Shown here in pieces: positions 5,846 to 6,799 of a DNA stretch of 6,799 nt (positions are counted from its first letter, which is position 1; the number at the start of each line of letters is the position of its first letter). The translations under genes and the position numbers were made by a program. This DNA is from Phascolarctobacterium sp. GTDB lineage: Bacteria; Bacillota; Negativicutes; Acidaminococcales; Acidaminococcaceae. Location: NCBI GenBank assembly GCA_004558595.1, contig SFCN01000078.1, positions 1 through 6,799 of the forward strand, read 5' to 3'. Under the pieces are notes generated by a model. It saw nothing but the letters and a program-made list of their open reading frames with translations, ran no database searches and had not been told where the DNA came from.

Positions 5846-5854
5846 AGTATAACA
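5846..5854 (-). promoter_or_regulatory. Extended -10 promoter element of the hxlR-panE-like unit
   Basis: TGTTATACT on the minus strand, with TATACT at 5846-5851 and TG at 5853-5854. The -35 is weak (TATTGG at 17-bp spacing or TTGGTA at 15). Predicted start near 5839, about 33 bp before the hxlR start codon. Confidence 0.5.
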
Positions 5855-5871
5855 CCTTGAGCAATATACCA

Positions 5872-5916
5872 ATAGTTTCTAGAAGGTAACTATGCTACTT
5901 TAAAGTGCTTACTTTA
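5872..5916. promoter_or_regulatory. Candidate HxlR operators in the divergent spacer
   Basis: Three symmetric or repeated motifs cluster between the divergent promoters: ATAGTT-N10-AACTAT (5872-5893), the perfect palindrome ACTTTAAAGT (5897-5906), and a TACTTTA direct repeat (5896-5902 and 5910-5916, 14 bp apart). The last copy overlaps the -35 of the rightward promoter, where a bound regulator would block it. HxlR relatives are known to bind direct or inverted repeats near their own promoter. Assignment to this HxlR is inference from position. Confidence 0.5.
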
Positions 5917-5941
5917 CAAAATAGCCCTATGGTTATATTAT
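5913..5941 (+). promoter_or_regulatory. Promoter of the 118-residue cysteine protein
   Basis: TTTACA (-35, 5913-5918), a 17-bp spacer and TATTAT (-10, 5936-5941). Predicted start near 5948, which places the ATG at 5944 upstream of the transcript and supports the start at 6004. Confidence 0.6.
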
Positions 5942-6003
5942 AGATGCATCAGCTTAGTAAAGCAAGTAAAACAATACTGTATATATTCGAGGAGGATTTT
6001 ATT

Positions 6004-6360
6004 ATGGAAAAAGCATTATTAGATTTTGTCATCGCTAAAACTCAGGATTTGCTAGCCGCTCCCAGCGCCTGCCAAGAAGTAAAGGCCGCTGCCACTGCTT
6101 GGCTTGCAGCTGTTGGCACCGAAAAGGAAAAAGAAGAAACCGTCAAATACGTCGCTGAGCTAGAAGAGGATATTATGCCCATCGATGGTCTCATCGCTTT
6201 TGGACAAACCGAGCTGGCACTCAGTATTTTCGGTGCAGAAGGAGTGAAGGCACTGCAAGCCCATGCCCAAGAGCTTAAGACCAGTGGCGCCAAATATTGC
6301 GACTGCCCTGCCTGTGCACCTTGCAAGGCTATTTTGGATAGAAAAGCAGAAATATTATAA
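6004..6360 (+). CDS. Small protein with C-terminal CxCxxCxxC cluster, 118 aa
   Basis: This short acidic, helical, alanine-rich protein ends in Y-C99-D-C101-P-A-C104-A-P-C107, a likely metal or iron-sulfur binding cluster; C23 is the only other cysteine. Homologues from anaerobic Firmicutes with the same EEDIMPIDGLIAF core and CDCPAC tail are, from memory, often labelled molecular chaperone Hsp90. That label looks wrong: 118 residues cannot hold the Hsp90 ATPase, and no such motif is present. The real function is unknown. The ATG at 6004 is chosen because GGAGG lies about 8 nt upstream; the frame stays open to 5944, but that ATG has no ribosome binding site and lies before the predicted transcript start. 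It is divergent from hxlR, sharing a spacer with operator-like repeats, so control by that regulator is plausible. A strong bidirectional terminator follows. Confidence 0.88.
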   Translation: MEKALLDFVIAKTQDLLAAPSACQEVKAAATAWLAAVGTEKEKEETVKYVAELEEDIMPIDGLIAFGQTELALSIFGAEGVKALQAHAQELKTSGAKYCDCPACAPCKAILDRKAEIL

Positions 6361-6381
6361 GACTAAGTTAATTAACTAAGT

Positions 6382-6426
6382 AAAAAATCAGGAGCCTGCG
6401 CGCTATGTGCAAGCTCCTGATTTTTT
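6382..6426. terminator. Bidirectional terminator between convergent genes
   Basis: AAAAAATCAGGAGC pairs with GCTCCTGATTTTTT, with an interior C-A mismatch and an inner stem TGCGC/GTGCA around GCTAT. The A-run on one side and T-run on the other make it work in both directions, ending the 118-residue gene on the plus strand and the CGGC-domain gene on the minus strand. Confidence 0.9.
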
Positions 6427-6441
6427 ATAGTATTCGAATTA

Positions 6442-6795
6442 TCAATGCGTTCCATGAACAATTTTAATGCCACTGGCAACCAATTCATCAGCAATAGCCT
6501 TTATGGTAGGACACAAATGCTTTTCGCCCTGCTCATCCTTTTTGCTAGTGCAATGACTCAAATGCAAAGCATCTATTTCCAAAGCCTTCATGCGCTCAAT
6601 TTTCTTGCGAATGCCCTCCTGATTTTCTAGCATGGATTCGCCACAGCCATTACAGGTCCACATAGCCATCAAACGCAGCTCTTCCTCGCCATATTGAGCA
6701 AAAGCTTTGTCCTTGTCGTAAAACGCTCTTAAACAGCCTGCACCTGCACAGGATGCAGAAGTCTTTAAACAACGAATAATTGCTATCTTTTTCAA
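6442..6795 (-). CDS. CGGC-domain cysteine protein, 117 aa (start at window edge)
   Basis: This small cytoplasmic protein carries a CGGC domain, a presumed metal-binding family with many members in anaerobes and no established reaction. Its order of features fits: the hydrophobic strand KKIAIIRC (2-9), C16 and C21, MWTCNGCGE (45-53) in place of the eponymous CGGC motif (C48, C51), LSHCTSK (79-85) and HLCPTIKAI (93-101). The family typically opens with MKKIxIIRC, so the TTG at 6795 is a reasonable start. However, the frame is still open at the window edge 4 bp further on and the ribosome binding site lies outside, so a longer N-terminus cannot be excluded. The C-terminus is complete and shares the terminator at 6382-6426 with the convergent 118-residue cysteine protein. 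Confidence 0.85.
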   Translation of the reverse strand: MKKIAIIRCLKTSASCAGAGCLRAFYDKDKAFAQYGEEELRLMAMWTCNGCGESMLENQEGIRKKIERMKALEIDALHLSHCTSKKDEQGEKHLCPTIKAIADELVASGIKIVHGTH

Positions 6796-6799
6796 ATGC

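Noticed and set aside
5944..6003. Start of the 118-residue protein at the ATG at 5944
   Set aside because: It lies at or before the predicted transcript start and has no ribosome binding site; GGAGG precedes the ATG at 6004.
1..6799. CRISPR array, insertion sequence, toxin-antitoxin pair or defence cassette
   Set aside because: No regularly spaced repeats, transposase, terminal inverted repeats or overlapping small gene pair were found.

Overview
The window looks like a chromosomal segment of a low-to-moderate GC, probably strictly anaerobic Firmicute. Negativicutes or Clostridia fit best, based on AGGAGGAG-type ribosome binding sites, compact genes and the anaerobe-typical families present (C_GCAxxG_C_C, CGGC domain, small CDCPAC protein). 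This is inference; there is no rRNA or other marker. No mobile element, CRISPR array, tRNA or rRNA is visible.

Layout from left to right. At 1-253 there is a promoter-like sequence firing left out of the window and a strong terminator for the next gene. At 254-874 (minus) is a 206-residue protein of unknown function. It has an unusually elaborate ~128-nt leader: an extended -10 promoter, three AGTACA repeats, and a 38-nt hairpin with a U-tract that ends just before the ribosome binding site, so it looks like a transcription attenuator. At 1183-3063 (minus) is a two-gene operon, a GlcD-type FAD-linked 2-hydroxyacid dehydrogenase followed by a C_GCAxxG_C_C cysteine protein, closed by a hairpin terminator. 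At 3297-4334 (plus), divergent from that operon, is a YeiH/UPF0324 membrane protein, closed by a nearly identical but perfectly paired copy of the same hairpin. At 4495-5806 (minus) is an HxlR-family regulator followed by a PanE/ApbA-type ketopantoate-reductase-like dehydrogenase. At 6004-6360 (plus), divergent from hxlR, is a 118-residue protein ending in a CxCxxCxxC cluster. At 6442-6795 (minus) is a CGGC-domain cysteine protein at the right edge, convergent with the 118-residue gene and sharing a bidirectional terminator with it.

Redox and thiol chemistry recurs: a flavin dehydrogenase, an NAD(P)H dehydrogenase, an HxlR regulator with one N-terminal cysteine, and three small cysteine-rich proteins. 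The sequence supports separate transcription units rather than one assembled system, so a joint pathway is only a hypothesis. The most unusual signals are regulatory: the attenuator-like leader at 875-1002 and the terminator-hairpin family shared by two unrelated transcripts.
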